A stretch of 64,000 nt of DNA from Bathynomus jamesi (taxonomy: Eukaryota; Arthropoda; Malacostraca; Isopoda; Cirolanidae). The stretch covers positions 1,097,501 through 1,161,500 of the forward strand of contig JAJOZX010000088.1 in NCBI GenBank assembly GCA_023014485.1, written 5' to 3'. The position numbers and the translations under genes are program-made. The notes beneath the pieces are model-generated. The model was not told the origin of the DNA and searched no databases. It saw nothing but the letters and a program-made list of their open reading frames with translations. This document shows positions 34,454 through 45,162 of the stretch, piece after piece; within the stretch, counting starts at the first letter, position 1, and each line of letters begins with the position of its first letter.

Positions 34454-35021
34454 CTTTAGACTAATGACTTTCATAAGATGGAATAGGTTTACCATAGTTC
34501 GTTTAATAGGTTACCACTTAAAACAATGGATAAACTATCTATTAGTGAGACGACCGTGACTTCCTCGAAATGCGAGCGCGTGAGAGGTTCACTGAGGAAT
34601 TTGGTCATTAGATTCTTCACGTAGGATATATATCACAAACAACAATATTGACAACAATTCCCAACAATTACTCAATATCAATAATTGCATTTGAGCAAAT
34701 AATTTAGACCTGCGTCAAAATAACAGGTATCATGCCATGATTTGGGATATTTGCAGAATTAGTCGTTCTCTGTAGTCTGCAGTATATATTGAGACGGTAT
34801 AATGTAATGCCCAGCTAATATTATGATGAGTAGGATTGCTCCATAACCATCTCAACATCCCGAAACTTGCTCCATTCTGCTTCTTAATCATTTGTATTTT
34901 AAACACTAAAATGTTGCAGAAGTGACGTAATAATGGACGTCATTGATTGTGTTACAGAAGTTATGTGCACCAATCCGAACACACCTCCGCTGCCATAAGG
35001 ACCGCCCATTTTATACCTAAC

Positions 35022-35203
35022 TAGGCTGACCATACGTACCGTTTTGTATGGGTTTTTGTATGGGTTCTGTCACTGAAGAATAATTGTAAGCTCAATATGT
35101 TTATGTACTTACTTTTTCATGAATACAGAATATTACATAACCCCCGTCCCCTTTTTGCCATCCCAATGTCCCGTTTTTGTCTTAAGGAAATATGGTCAGC
35201 CTA
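35022..35203. mobile_element. hAT-type MITE, copy 2, TSD TACCTAAC
   Basis: 182-bp relative of the MITE at 4138-4339 (an internal stretch of about 20 bp is missing), with the same TAGGCTGACCATA ends. Perfect 8-bp duplication TACCTAAC at 35014-35021 and 35204-35211. It sits in the right TIR of the Tc1-type element; the left TIR (near 27822) has the uninterrupted site. Confidence 0.95.
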
Positions 35204-35259
35204 TACCTAACAGACTAGCTTGGGACGAGACAGAAGCGTGAGACTTCTTGTAAGCACTG

Positions 35260-35642
35260 TACAAACACTCACACTGTCCTCTCCCGTCTCAGAGCAAACT
35301 ACAAACATCTCGTGTTACAGTTTCTTTTCCTTTCAGTACTTTAAAACAATATTAACATTAAAAAATTCACTAAACGATTGGCTTAACAAAAGAATTCGTT
35401 CCATTAACATATTCACAAATCTATAAAAAATGAAGTAAGCCTGAAATTTAGATAGGCCAATAGTAAAGCCTGAATAAAAAGTAACGCCCTTAACAAATAA
35501 ACTAGTAAACAATATTAATAACTTTCAGGAAATTTGTATTACCACAACGATTCATCGTCATAAAGTAAGCAACATATTGCCAGATACCGCAAAAAACCAA
35601 AAGGTGTAATATTTATTATTCAAAACCAAGTGTTTTAGCAAT
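35260..35642. repeat. dispersed repeat R, copy 2, right part
   Basis: Continues from 27771 after the Tc1-type insertion; matches 23576-23963 closely. Confidence 0.9.
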
Positions 35643-35741
35643 TAGTAACTTAAATTACTTCTTCAGGGTGAACGGTGTAGGTGAGCTCAGCCCTGTAACG
35701 GTCAAATGTTTTGTACCAAAGTTCGTGATATTTCGAAGAGT

Positions 35742-36497
35742 CTAAACTTTTAAATAATCATCAACCTCTAGACCATTCTCACCTTGTTTAGCCCTACACT
35801 CGGTAAACCCATCGAACAGAGCGGCGTATGCGTATTCGAGTACCGTATCAAAATAAAGCATAATCCTAACACGCGCGCCTAATATAGGTTTCAGCATACG
35901 TAATCCGACAATTTCAAACATTCTCTCGAGGATGAAACAAACGGTTCCGCGTAGGAAGAAGATCGTCATCAGCTGACCATTTCCACATCTCTCGTATATC
36001 AATGCATGGTTGTTCATTATTTATACTCAATGTGCAAACAATGGCATATGAGGAGGCTTCACTAATCACATCTCTTATTGTATCTACGTCAGCTTGTATT
36101 TTATAACGGTCCTCAGCCCACCTCTCAACCATCACGAAGATTTTATGCATCTCCTCGGCACTTAAATAAATAGCGTTGCGTTTGCACGCAGGCCTCCTGT
36201 TCGTTTAAGCACAGAGTTAATGGCGCCGGTTTCTCGCCTGAATACGCGCAATGACTTCGCCACGGAGACGTCGTACGAGGCGTTGAGAATGCTTCTCAAA
36301 GGGAGCTCCACCGTATCATCGAGATGACTATTGCACTTCCACTCGGTGCAAGCTCTGAGATAGCTATGAGTCACATGCATCCTTCGGACGCACCATAATC
36401 TAATGAAACGTGTACGACGCTGTGCCAACACAAACAGCTGTAACCCATTATATTTGACAGGTGTTTTTTTCCGGTACAAGATGTATTTTCGGTACAA
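35742..36497 (-). pseudogene. unrecognised decayed ORF, about 250 aa
   Basis: Three minus-strand segments in different frames join in order: 36497-36162 (LFVLAQRRTRFIRLWCVRRM...LRVFRRETGAINSVLKRTGG), 36180-35914 (MHKIFVMVERWAEDRYKIQA...SEASSYAIVCTLSINNEQP...DDDLLPTRNRLFHPREN) and 35936-35742 (EIVGLRMLKPILGARVRIML...DTVLEYAYAALFDGFTECRA). Non-repetitive amino-acid use and clean overlaps suggest one real gene broken by two frameshifts. I do not recognise a domain. It could be a lost accessory gene of a Polinton-like or large DNA virus-like element, or host sequence. Confidence 0.4.
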
Positions 36498-36499
36498 GG

Positions 36500-37540
36500 A
36501 ATAAATATATAATCATACAAAGCACAGTATTAGCAAAATATTAGTACATAACATTTCACACTAATAACCAAATTTACAACCTGTAACAAATCTATAGCGT
36601 CACCGGCTGTACATCCATAAACCCCCTATTATCTCACACACAAAAGCAGCACAACCACCACCACACAAACTGATGCATGCAAAGCCCCAATAGTGAAATA
36701 TATACAAGCACAACCCACCACACAAAAAAGCATCACCAACATTCGTATAGACTTTTAGGAGCTCCAACAGCACACGGTGAAATGAGGGCTACGACTTTTA
36801 TAAGGAGCACACTCTATGAATAGGGGATGAGGACTACGACTTTTAAAAGGAGCACACCCCATTAACACCACCTGCCGATATGAGATCTATAACCATGCGT
36901 CCAAACGATTGGTGGTGAAACCCCCAACCCACCTCCACCACCTTACTCACCAACAACAAACCACCTCCACCAAGTAGACCGACAGGGGTCTCCAAATACG
37001 ACCCAATAGACAGAGCTATTAAACATAAACAAATACGTTTATGGGGCCAAGTCTAAAAAAAGGCAATCTCAATAGTATTTCCTAGTGAGCTTCTCGCGAT
37101 ATAGCGAAGCCTATCGAATAGTTGGTGGGGCGAGCTTTTAGTAAAAAAATCGAATAAGATAAACTAAGTTTAACACAAATATAAATTTATCTTTAAGATA
37201 CAATTTTATCATTAAACTTTAACATAGAAAGCATTAATATAATTTTTAAACAAATTAGAAATTAAATTAGGGGTAACTTATTAATTTTTCATCTTTTATC
37301 CAACCATTTTGTTTCAATATAAATTTATCCACCCACTGAACATTTTCTTTGCATTCGCATATTTAAATTAAAGATCTGCTTCCCTCACACTTTTGCTAAA
37401 AATCACGTTTAAGTGTTTAAATTTCCACTTTTTCGTTTTCTGGTTATGTACAGAACAGCTGTGCAGAACATACACTGTAGTACAAATGTAACAGACCTGT
37501 TTCTTACCAAACAAAACCATTGTAACAGCTGTTATAGGCT
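36500..37540. other. no gene recognised; ACCACC-rich stretch
   Basis: Contains a C/A-rich segment with ACCACC runs (36640-36960) and a 30-40 bp near-repeat (GGGCTACGACTTTTATAAGG and GGACTACGACTTTTAAAAGG) at about 36786-36860. CTGTACATCC at 36607-36616 recurs at 40704-40713, directly beside the right end of element C. Confidence 0.5.
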
Positions 37541-40500
37541 ACAAGAGATTCACTGTGATAATTTTCTATGTTTCAGATACAAAGCTTGCTGAAGATTGTG
37601 TAGCCACCATCGCTAAGCAAGGACGAAAGACCAGAAAAAGTTCTGGTTCAAAGCTGAGTGATCTGGTGGGTCCAAGCAAGCAGTTATTTCCCATAGAAGT
37701 TCCAACCTGGAGAGCTGTGTTTCAGAGAGGAATCCTCCTCCAGGAAGAGAAGCTGCTTCTGGATGATATGAAGAGAGCTCAGTACCCTCTGCAAGATTTG
37801 GCTAAGGACTTGGCATCACTGATACTGGCACAGTGGCGCAAAAGCAATGCCAAGTTCACTCCTCCTGTGATCATTCAAGAGAGATCCATTGCCAGGAAGA
37901 TTCTTGTCAAGTGGAATGAAATGATTGACTTAGTGAATGGCAGAGTGAAGGCTGCAAAGAGAGAAAAGAGAATATCTGAACTTGATACATTGTTTGACAT
38001 CATAACCTGCAGACATGATATCACTCTCTGTGGAACTGAAGCACCTGGCTGCTCTGGCTGTGCTGCTAGAGTTCATGTCAACTGTGACTGTCCTCTGCCT
38101 CAGAAGATTCCAAAGCTAGAGCTAAAGTGGCTCCATTACCAGAGGATTAAAACCTCAGAAGTTTCTGGCTTCCGGATGGCATCCGTTGATGTGAAGGAAA
38201 CAGTGAAGCAGGTGAAGGCTGCTAAGAGGAAGGAGGAAGAACAGAAGGCAGCTGAGAAGAGAAACAGAAAGGAGGAAGAAGAAAAGGGGCTACTGCTTAG
38301 AGCTGATGATGGTGATGATGATGAAGATGAGGTGACTTTCTTGCAAGAGTCTCCAGGCAGAGCAGCTCCTACTGCTGACACAGATTTTTCCAGTACTGCA
38401 CCAGGCACAAGCTCCAGTGTTAACACTGCCAAAGTCTCCACCTCTGCCAGGAGGAACTACATGGATATTTGAAGCACTGCTGCGGCTTCAGTCAGGTTCA
38501 AGGTATCAAACACTCCTGCAGCAGCCATTACAAATGTTTCTTGCAAGATCTCATCAAAGCTGGCCATCTATCTGCTGATAAGGCATATCTAGCTGTTGAC
38601 AGGATGAAGATGTGGATGGGCAAGGAGTCTGTAATAAGTACCTCGGTGGAGGCCCTGGAGAAAAGAACAGAGGGAGAGGAGATCAAGGTAATTTTCTTTG
38701 ATGAAAAACAAGATAAGAAGACAAAGATCATGAGGTACAATGAAGAAACTGGCCGCTTCCATCCTGATATTACAACTGAAGAGCACTACAGTGTTACCTG
38801 GGAACCTGAGGGGAAGTATTTCTTCCATTGTACACCAGAAGAACCTGAAGGAAATGAGAAACCTGCACTGAAGATAACTCAGGTTCTGTTTCAGTGGATT
38901 AGTGCTCATGGTGCTAAAGACACTATTGTGGTCCTTGGTGGTGACTCCGCCAACACAAACACAGGACCTGATGGAGGAGCCATCACTCACTTGGAGAGAC
39001 TGCTAGGTCACAAGTGTCACTGTCTGATATGCCAGTTGCATATTAATGAACTCAGCCTCAGGCACATGATCATCAAGCTTGATGGTCCCTACACGGACAA
39101 GTCTGGGTTCAGTGGCCCAATAGGAAAACTTTTGGAGAAGATCAGTGACCCTGTCAACTTTAGCTTCAAGGCTCTGCCAGAAGAAGATATAATTGAACTG
39201 CCAAAGCATTGTACAGAACCTTAGCACTGACCAGAAGAACTGCTACCTACTGATCAAAGCTCTCAAGACAGGAGATTTGAGCAAGGAAGTTGCTGGTCTG
39301 AAATGTGGCCCACTGAATCAGTCACGCTGGCTGACTACAGGTGAGGCTCTGTTGATGCTGTGGATGAGGCAGCATGGTCTGAAGGGAGGGGTGTTGAAGA
39401 AGCTGGAGGTGCTGCTGAAGTTCTGCCTGGACTTCTACTTCAAGATATATTTTGAGATCAGGGTGAAGCACCACATGAGGTATCGACCTCACCATATTGT
39501 GACCGCTCTGGGACTGCTGAGAAGCCAGACCTCTGAAGTCAGGAACATAATCACTCATGTGATAGTTCGTGGAGCATATCATGCTCACAGTGAGAACCTC
39601 ATTGCCTCTCTCCTGTGCAGTGAGGATGAGGAGGAGAGGGCATCGGGGGTTGAGATGATCAAGAAGATCAGATGTAAGTCTGAGTATGGAGACATGAGTC
39701 TGAGAACTCATATAAACCCTAAACTGAATTTTGATGCCACTTCTACAATTACTCTGATTAATTGGGATAAGGAGAAACTGTATGAGCCACTCTTCACTTG
39801 TAAGATGTCAAGAGAAGTTGAGGAGCTTCTCAGGTCTCCACTTGAAGTTGAGAACTTCTCAGTTCACACTCAAAGCTGTGAAAGAGCAGTCCAGGAAGTT
39901 TCAGCTGCAGCTCATGCAGTGTATGGGCAAGAGAGATGAGATGGTTTTGTTCGTGCTAGGATCGATCACAGAGAATTGTTGCCATTTTTCAAGTCAAAGC
40001 AAGACATTATGAACATGTTTTAGATCTCTACAAGACCTGCTAGACAAATCAAGATGCTTTCAGAAGAAAAAATCCCAAAACATTCAGTTGACCAGCATAT
40101 TATTACAAGCTGGGGGTGGAGGAGGGACTTATACAAATATTAAAGAAGAATTGCAATTGCAAAAAAGGTTGAACGTCACAGCAGCTTGCTGAAAGGTGGG
40201 GGCACTCCCATCACACTCAGTGATGCCGAAAAGAAAATAAATAAAAATTGGTGGAGACGTTTCTAAAAAAAAGAAAATGCAAGACCAAGAAAGAAGAACA
40301 GAAAGATTCTGCCTGATGAGAACAGCCGCGAAATGTGGTGTATAGGAGACGAGAAATTATACAATTCCTTAGTTTTGGGCCATTTTGGGTGATTTTGGTT
40401 ATTTTAGGGGTTATGAACCACTTTGGTTGATCTTCAATGGGTCCAAGCCTGCCCCTAGAAATGCTTAAAGGTGTATGTGAACGATATGGAGCATATGGAG

Positions 40501-40703
40501 GGCATTTGAGGCTACCAAGTCTTTGAAATTGGCCAAAAATCCCATTTTTCGACGAAAAGGTGCGATTTTGAACACTTAAATGCAAGTTTTCGCAAAAGTT
40601 GCAGAAGACGAACCCCTCCTAAAATTCAATTTTACATAGGAATACACTACCAATCTTGAAATTCCAAGTTTTTCAATATTCGAATTGAGCATAATACACC
40701 CTA
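37541..40703 (+). mobile_element. hAT-like element C (right end clear, left end not found)
   Basis: The right end at 40703 reads CATAATACACCCTA, the inverse of TAGGGTGTATTATG, again T-A-G-G-G. I could not find the matching left TIR; the left end may be deleted or lie within 36.6-37.5 kb in diverged form. A long non-coding 3' region (40024-40703) follows the transposase remnant. The start coordinate given is only the beginning of recognisable sequence. Confidence 0.6.
37575..40023 (+). pseudogene. element C transposase (hAT-like, frameshifted)
   Basis: An intron acceptor (TTTTCTATGTTTCAG) ends at about 37574; the exon reads DTKLAEDCVATIAKQ. Segment 1 (to 38472): N-terminal module with EVPTWRAVF, TLFDIITCRHDITLC, a Cys-rich stretch CSGCAARVHVNCDC, a Glu/Lys coiled coil (KAAKRKEEEQKAAEKRNRKE) and an acidic linker. 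Segment 2 (38469-39224): FFDEKQDKKT (first Asp), GGDSANTNTGPDGG (second Asp), CQLHINELSLRH (C-x2-H). Segment 3 (39193-40023): GPLNQSRWLTT (RW), HTQSCERAVQEV (Glu-Arg), then, after a shift near 39930, GFVRARIDHRELLPFFKSKQ. Frameshifts near 38470-38540, 39200 and 39930. It is closest to element A. All catalytic positions are retained. Confidence 0.75.
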
Positions 40704-40715
40704 CTGTACATCCTT

Positions 40716-40820
40716 CTAAAGGCCGCAATAACGCTCACATTCATCCGCTATATTGTAAGGAATATCTTCATTAAAACTGCTGTAGTAGCAGTCAAAATCT
40801 TCACGCTCACTATCACTCAT
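40716..40820 (-). CDS. small acidic ORF (34 aa), unrecognised
   Basis: Reads MSDSEREDFDCYYSSFNEDI... to a stop, acidic throughout. It lies between element C and the Polinton, and may be the N-terminus of a Polinton or host gene cut by element C. Weak. Confidence 0.2.
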   Translation of the reverse strand: MSDSEREDFDCYYSSFNEDIPYNIADECERYCGL

Positions 40821-41086
40821 GTTGGCATAGTTAATGTTTTGGGGGTGGTAGGCCTACGTAATTTAAAGTGTCGCTAGTGAGGAACGTGTAAGGGAAATAC
40901 CCTTTTGAAACTTCGGTGGCTACGCCCATCACCTTGGGTAGCTTGTCTAATTTACAAGGTGTGAATAATAAAGTGTCTTTAAACTAAACATTACCTCTTA
41001 TTTGCATCTGTATAAGTTTGTCTCCTCTTTTCAAGGGATCGCTTCTAAATATCTCCGATGATTCGTGTTCAAGCAGTTCCTTATAA

Positions 41087-41642
41087 ATGAATCCGACAGA
41101 GGTCCCCGTAGTTATTAGGCACAGCGCAGACGACGTTGAGCATGGAGGCATAGGACCTGGGGTCGAGGCTAGAGACGAAAAGTCAAAGAACAACGGAGCG
41201 GTCCCACAACATATCGAGCATGTATTAGAAAGCAATCTCCCACATACATACATTGAGAAATAAAGGTTTAATTCTTTATAATCTATTGTGTGAGGATCCC
41301 ATTATACAGTGGACCGATACAGGTGAGGTTGTTGTTGAAGGAACAAAGGTACAGGGCTCGAACATCGTTGACATCGTCCATGACTTGGTGAGAGAGTGGG
41401 ATAGACCCTCACCAGCAGGATGGGAACATATTAAAGCAAAATTACAGCAAATAAATGTCCCGAAAACACTGACACGTAATCTGAACAGGTTAAAAGACTT
41501 GGGACAAGCCTCGCATGTACCAGAGCTGAACACGCCTTCGCCCCCAGCGGTAACATCTCTGAAGAGGAGAAAGAAGAGACCAAACAACAACGGCCAACCC
41601 TCCCCGCGCGCCTCTAAAATACGCAAATGGCTAACATATTAA
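41087..41642 (+). pseudogene. Polinton conserved hypothetical protein
   Basis: MNPTEVPVVIRHSADDVEHG... to LPHTYIEK, then a frameshift near 41255 into GLILYNLLCEDPIIQWTDTG...GSNIVDIVHDLVREW and a basic, Ser/Pro-rich tail with KRRKKRPNNN and SKIRKWLTY. The pattern of KG-x-x-LY-x-LL followed by I-x-W-x-x-x-G-E-V and SNI-(V/I)-D-(L/I)-V is, from memory, that of a conserved Polinton protein encoded upstream of the integrase. Function unknown. It overlaps the integrase start by a few codons. Confidence 0.55.
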
Positions 41643-42577
41643 GAAAACGTTAGTGCGACATTTCTAGCCCAGCCTCCTACGGCGGCATTAATAGACTGTA
41701 CAGAGGCGTTTATAATGAGGGGGTTGGGAAAAAAGATGTTGAGAGGTTTTTGCGGAAGCAGGATGCTTATGCACTTCATAAACCGGTGAGAAAAAGGTTT
41801 AAAACAACCAAGACAACAGCAGCCTCGATTGATTCTATTTGGCAGGCGGATTTAACAGACATGCAGAGATATTCAGTGTATAATGGAGGCTACCGCTACA
41901 TCCTATTCATAATAGATGTATTCTCTAGATATTTGTGGGTAATTCCCCTGAAAAATAAATCGCCTGAAACAGACGCTAAAGCCACCAAAACGCTGATGTT
42001 GAAAGAAAACAGGATTCCTGGCTATTTTTGTACGGACATGGGGAGAGAATTTATAGGCCGAACATTTCAGAACATGTTGATAGGGTTTAATATCAGTTAT
42101 TACACTAGCGATTTTATACATAAGGCATCTTTAGCAGAAAGAGTTCAGCGTACCATAAAGGAAAGCATGCATCACTAATTCACATATAAAAACATACAGA
42201 TATTTAGAAATTCTGGACTCTCTGGCATTATCCTACAACAGTACACACCACCGGGCGATTGGAACAACACCTAACGAGATTTTAGAAAGAGGTACGCATA
42301 CAGAACGTGAGGTGAGAAAAGATAATCGTAGAGTGTCAACACCCTCTGCGCGTTCAAAATCAATGATTATGTAAGGCTGTCGCGTTCGGGTAATAAATTC
42401 GCGAAGGGATTTGAGCAAGGTTGGATACGTGAGATTTTTAAAGTTAGGGCTATGAGACCTAAAGACGGAATAATGCTGTATTACGTTGAAGATCTGAATG
42501 GGGAAGAAATTGAAGGGGACTTTTATGGCGAGGAGCTGCAGAAAGTGACATTTAATTTAGGAAAAAAAAAGTTTTAA
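41627..42577 (+). pseudogene. Polinton integrase (rve family), broken
   Basis: Begins MANILRKR with a stop at codon 9, then YGGINRLYRGVY, FLRKQDAYALHKPVRKRF, and the catalytic core: IWQADLTDMQRYS (first Asp), FCTDMGREFIGRTF (second Asp) and the HKASLAERVQRTIKE block (Glu). A frameshift near 42175 is followed by the IGTTPNEI-type sequence and a C-terminal domain with NDYVRLSRSGNKFAKGFEQG and WIREIFKVR, typical of Polinton integrases. The DDE residues remain, but the early stop and the frameshift prevent function. It would insert element ends with a 6-bp duplication in an intact Polinton. Confidence 0.85.
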
Positions 42578-42620
42578 AATTGAAAAAAATTGAGGCAGCA
42601 AAAGTTCAGGAAAGTGAAAA

Positions 42621-42701
42621 ATGTACCTGGTGAAATTGCTAGGATACCCAGAAAGCTTCAACACCTATATAAAAGCTGATGCAATAACGAAGCTTAAATA
42701 G
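42621..42701 (+). CDS. short Polinton ORF, 26 aa
   Basis: MYLVKLLGYPESFNTYIKAD... then stop, directly between integrase and the next Polinton gene. Probably the remaining start of a longer gene, since Polintons often carry a protein here starting MY-x-V-x-L-L. Confidence 0.3.
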   Translation: MYLVKLLGYPESFNTYIKADAITKLK

Positions 42702-42709
42702 TATGCATC

Positions 42710-43547
42710 ATGGCGCCTAATCACTTCTACGTCACATTCCCGTCCTCTTCTCCTCTCTCTGTACATCCTAACAACACCCTGGCCAACTTTATAACTGAAC
42801 TCCATAGGCCTATTGAATAGGGCCTGAATCATATGAGGTAGGAATATGCAAATTACAATTGGCTACCAAATTTTTAAGTAGAGATAATAAAGAATCCGTT
42901 TTTACGGTTCGTAGAAACCGTGAAGAGTGTGAAAAGACCGGAGTAACTCGGGAAGAAACGATGTGGGGAGGCACAGTACTACACTACAATAGTAACACTA
43001 GGATCGGGTCATTATGGCACAGCTGAGGATGTTGTGAGAGACTTAACTGGTAGTTTAAAAAGCTCAAATCTTACGTCTGATTTAGTATACGAAATCGTAA
43101 ACAAAGATACCCCGGTAGATACTTTGTCTCTAAAATTAAAGGCTAACAAATATTAAAGACAAAGGGCTGTTCAAAATTAAAACCGAGGACAGATATGGGG
43201 CAGCCATCCAAAGAGATACTTTTCACGAATCACAACATGACTTGTGCAGCTTAATGAATCAGCTGAAATTGGAGAAATTGAACGATGACTACCCTCCCCC
43301 GGACATGTGCTATATTTATAGCAATATCGTCGAATATCAGTTTGTTGGGGATACCCAGGCCCACATTCCCAATCATAGAGGAAAGAGCTTAAGCATCATT
43401 TACGACAAGCCTCATTATATCAATGTCGCAACTAACCTACTAACCAGTATCTCAATATATATAAGAACGATTGAGGGGAAAAGTTTTCCATTCGGTGACG
43501 GGAACTTAACAGTGAAGCTTCACTTTCGTCGCACTGTGATAGAATGA
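42710..43547 (+). pseudogene. Polinton capsid-associated protein (penton/minor capsid candidate)
   Basis: Starts MAPNHFYVTFPSSSPLSVHP, with PNNTLANFITELHRPI, a block characteristic of a Polinton virion-associated protein. Several stops and shifts follow, with VTLGSGHYGTAEDV legible. An open stretch then runs from 43242 to 43547: YIYSNIVEYQFVGDTQAHIP, LSIIYDKPHYINV, and the ending LTVKLHFRRTVIE. I assign it as the minor capsid or a linked structural protein by position and similarity; which one is uncertain. It overlaps the next gene by about 4 bases. Dead copy. Confidence 0.55.
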
Positions 43548-43876
43548 CCCGAAGGCCTTTCACAGTCTATCGAGGGGGGAGATACCAGCACGGGAGTAGG
43601 ATTGGATCCAATTTTTCAACAATACTGCGTACGGCTGTCCCTTTGCTGAAGAGTGGTGCCAGATATATCTGCAGGAAAGCGTTACAATCAGGTCTTAACA
43701 CGGTAGAAGACATAATGGCTTGGGCTAAGCCTAAAGAAGCTCTAAAAAAGCACTTAAAGCTTACACGGGACGAAATCATCAAAGATGCAAAGAGAAAAAT
43801 GCGTGGTGGCGGGAAGAAGAAGACGAGTCCTGTACGGAAGAAGAAGAAGAAGGGGGTTACCAGCACGTGGCGTTAA
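43544..43876 (+). CDS. Polinton small basic protein
   Basis: 110 aa, start overlapping the previous stop. MTRRPFTVYRGGRYQHGSRI, then IGSNFSTILRTAVPLLKSGA and a Lys-rich C-terminus (RKMRGGGKKKTSPVRKKKKK). Polintons carry such a basic protein between the capsid genes; it recalls adenovirus core or minor virion proteins and probably binds DNA or the capsid interior. The frame is intact, but the surrounding element is not. Confidence 0.6.
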   Translation: MTRRPFTVYRGGRYQHGSRIGSNFSTILRTAVPLLKSGARYICRKALQSGLNTVEDIMAWAKPKEALKKHLKLTRDEIIKDAKRKMRGGGKKKTSPVRKKKKKGVTSTWR

Positions 43877-44026
43877 ACGTAAAAGGGCGTCAAAAATGAA
43901 GTGTTCTAAGCGCATGAAATCTATGGTTGACCACTTTTTTAACTGATATAAGCTAAGGACGTTGCTCTCATGAATCATAGACTGTTTACTACTTGTCGAG
44001 AGAGGTGTCACTATTTATGGCTCTCC

Positions 44027-44692
44027 ATGGCACATTTCATTCATCCGTGTCGTTTACAATGTTGTAAATCGGAGCTGGCCCTCTTTGACATGCCCCCAAC
44101 ACAAGTATCTATAGAGCACAGTGATTTTATTACAGTTAATCCGTTAAACATCATTAGCTCTTCGAGTGCGCCTATAGAGTTCGTGATCCCCAGCTCAGGC
44201 CCTTACTTTTTTTACCCAAGCTGTGAGCACATGTACGCTAAACTACGAATAACATATTCAACTGGAACGGAATGCGAAAAAGATTACGCTGTATAACCAC
44301 AAACAAACTTTCTACACCCATATTCAGTCAATGTGACTGAATATGGTGTGTACATCACTGGAGTCGCCTTAGGTGGGACATTGGAAACGAATTATTCTAC
44401 AGATGACGAGTACCCGCTTTGCTTCAGAGCTTATAGTAATACTTGTAACGAATTAGGAATCGGTGTAACACAGAAGAAATTCGTTGAGAGGGTTAACCTT
44501 TACCCCTTTGTCATCTCCCCCGACTTATCTGGGAGTATAAATACGCACATAAGTCCACAGCAGAGTGAGAACATATCAGTCAAATTGGAATTTGCCAAGC
44601 CGCTAGACGCGCCTCTTTGTGTACTAATTTACCTCGAATCGCAAGCCCTAATAGAAATTGATAGGTTTAGAGACGTAGTGACAGACTTTTAA
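44027..44692 (+). pseudogene. Polinton major capsid protein, internally deleted
   Basis: Start chosen at the Met of MAHFIHPCRLQCCKSELALF, the usual Polinton start, rather than an upstream ATG. The N-terminal block continues DMPPTQVSIEHSDF and PIEFVIPSSGPYFFYPSCEH. After a stop near 44295 comes NVTEYGVYITGV, later KFVERVNLYPFVISPDLSGS and the conserved ending ENISVKLEFAKPLDAPLCV...EIDRFRDVV. An intact double-jelly-roll capsid protein of this type is roughly 450 aa or more; here about 215 remain, so the middle is deleted. It lies directly upstream of the protease. Confidence 0.7.
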
Positions 44693-44721
44693 AAACGGAT
44701 ACGAATACACTCCAGATAATA

Positions 44722-45162
44722 ATGAATAGTAACCGATTCACACGCTCCAAATTTATCGGCGTGTTTGCGAAGAATGAAACGCTGAAACTTCCAACTACGA
44801 GACCCTGCGGCTCACTTATTCTAACTACGGATGCTAGTTGCGGAGAAGGGATTCACTGGATAGCCGTTTGTTTTAAAAATAGGGAACGAATGTACTATTT
44901 TAATTCACTGGATGGACATCCTTGGGATGATGCTATTATTGTAAAATTTCTCGATCAATTGCAAATTCCACAAATAGTCTGGAATCCTTACCGATTCCAG
45001 AGCTACTACAGCAACGTATATAGCACGTACAGTTTGCACTTTCTCATGGATATGGCCCACGGGAATCAATTTGCTAATTTTAAAAATTATTCGACTTGTG
45101 TGACACCGAACGGAATGATGAACTGGCATGCACCCAGAAAAAAAACCGGTTCCCCTTCGTAG
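44722..45162 (+). pseudogene. adenovirus-type protease homologue, catalytic Cys lost
   Basis: 146 aa. GVFAKNETLKLP, then the His block GIHWIAVCFKNRERMYYFNS (His of the catalytic triad, acidic partner in NSLDGHP), then IVWNPYRFQSYYSNVYSTYS and LHFLMDMAHGNQF. In this family the nucleophile Cys lies in a C-G-x-[YWF]-C motif just before the last helix; here the site reads YSTYS, with no Cys. The frame is open and near full length but should be inactive. It is the last recognisable gene of the Polinton. Confidence 0.75.

Larger units (their letters stand above)
27772..35259 (+). mobile_element. Tc1-type element with about 145-bp TIRs, three nested inserts
   Basis: TIRs begin CAGTGCTTACAAGAAGTCTC and run to about 27912; the right arm is inverted at about 34930-35259. 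TA flanks both ends (27770-27771 and 35260-35261), and repeat R continues across the insertion as in its unoccupied copy. Removing the CACTG element (28999-31996), hAT derivative (33548-34453) and MITE (35022-35203) leaves about 3.4 kb, large for Tc1. It carries an intact Tc1-type transposase at 32118-33158, which makes it a candidate autonomous element. Confidence 0.85.

Noticed and set aside
34930..35642. The repeat near 35 kb as a simple inverted duplication of 27.7 kb
   Set aside because: The TA flanks and the continuous repeat R on both sides show that these are the two TIRs of one Tc1-type insertion.
38136..38441. Minus-strand Ser-rich 101-codon frame
   Set aside because: Antisense of the Glu/Lys coiled coil and acidic linker of element C.
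43567..43866. Minus-strand 99-codon frame with poly-Phe start
   Set aside because: Antisense shadow of the Lys-rich Polinton basic protein.
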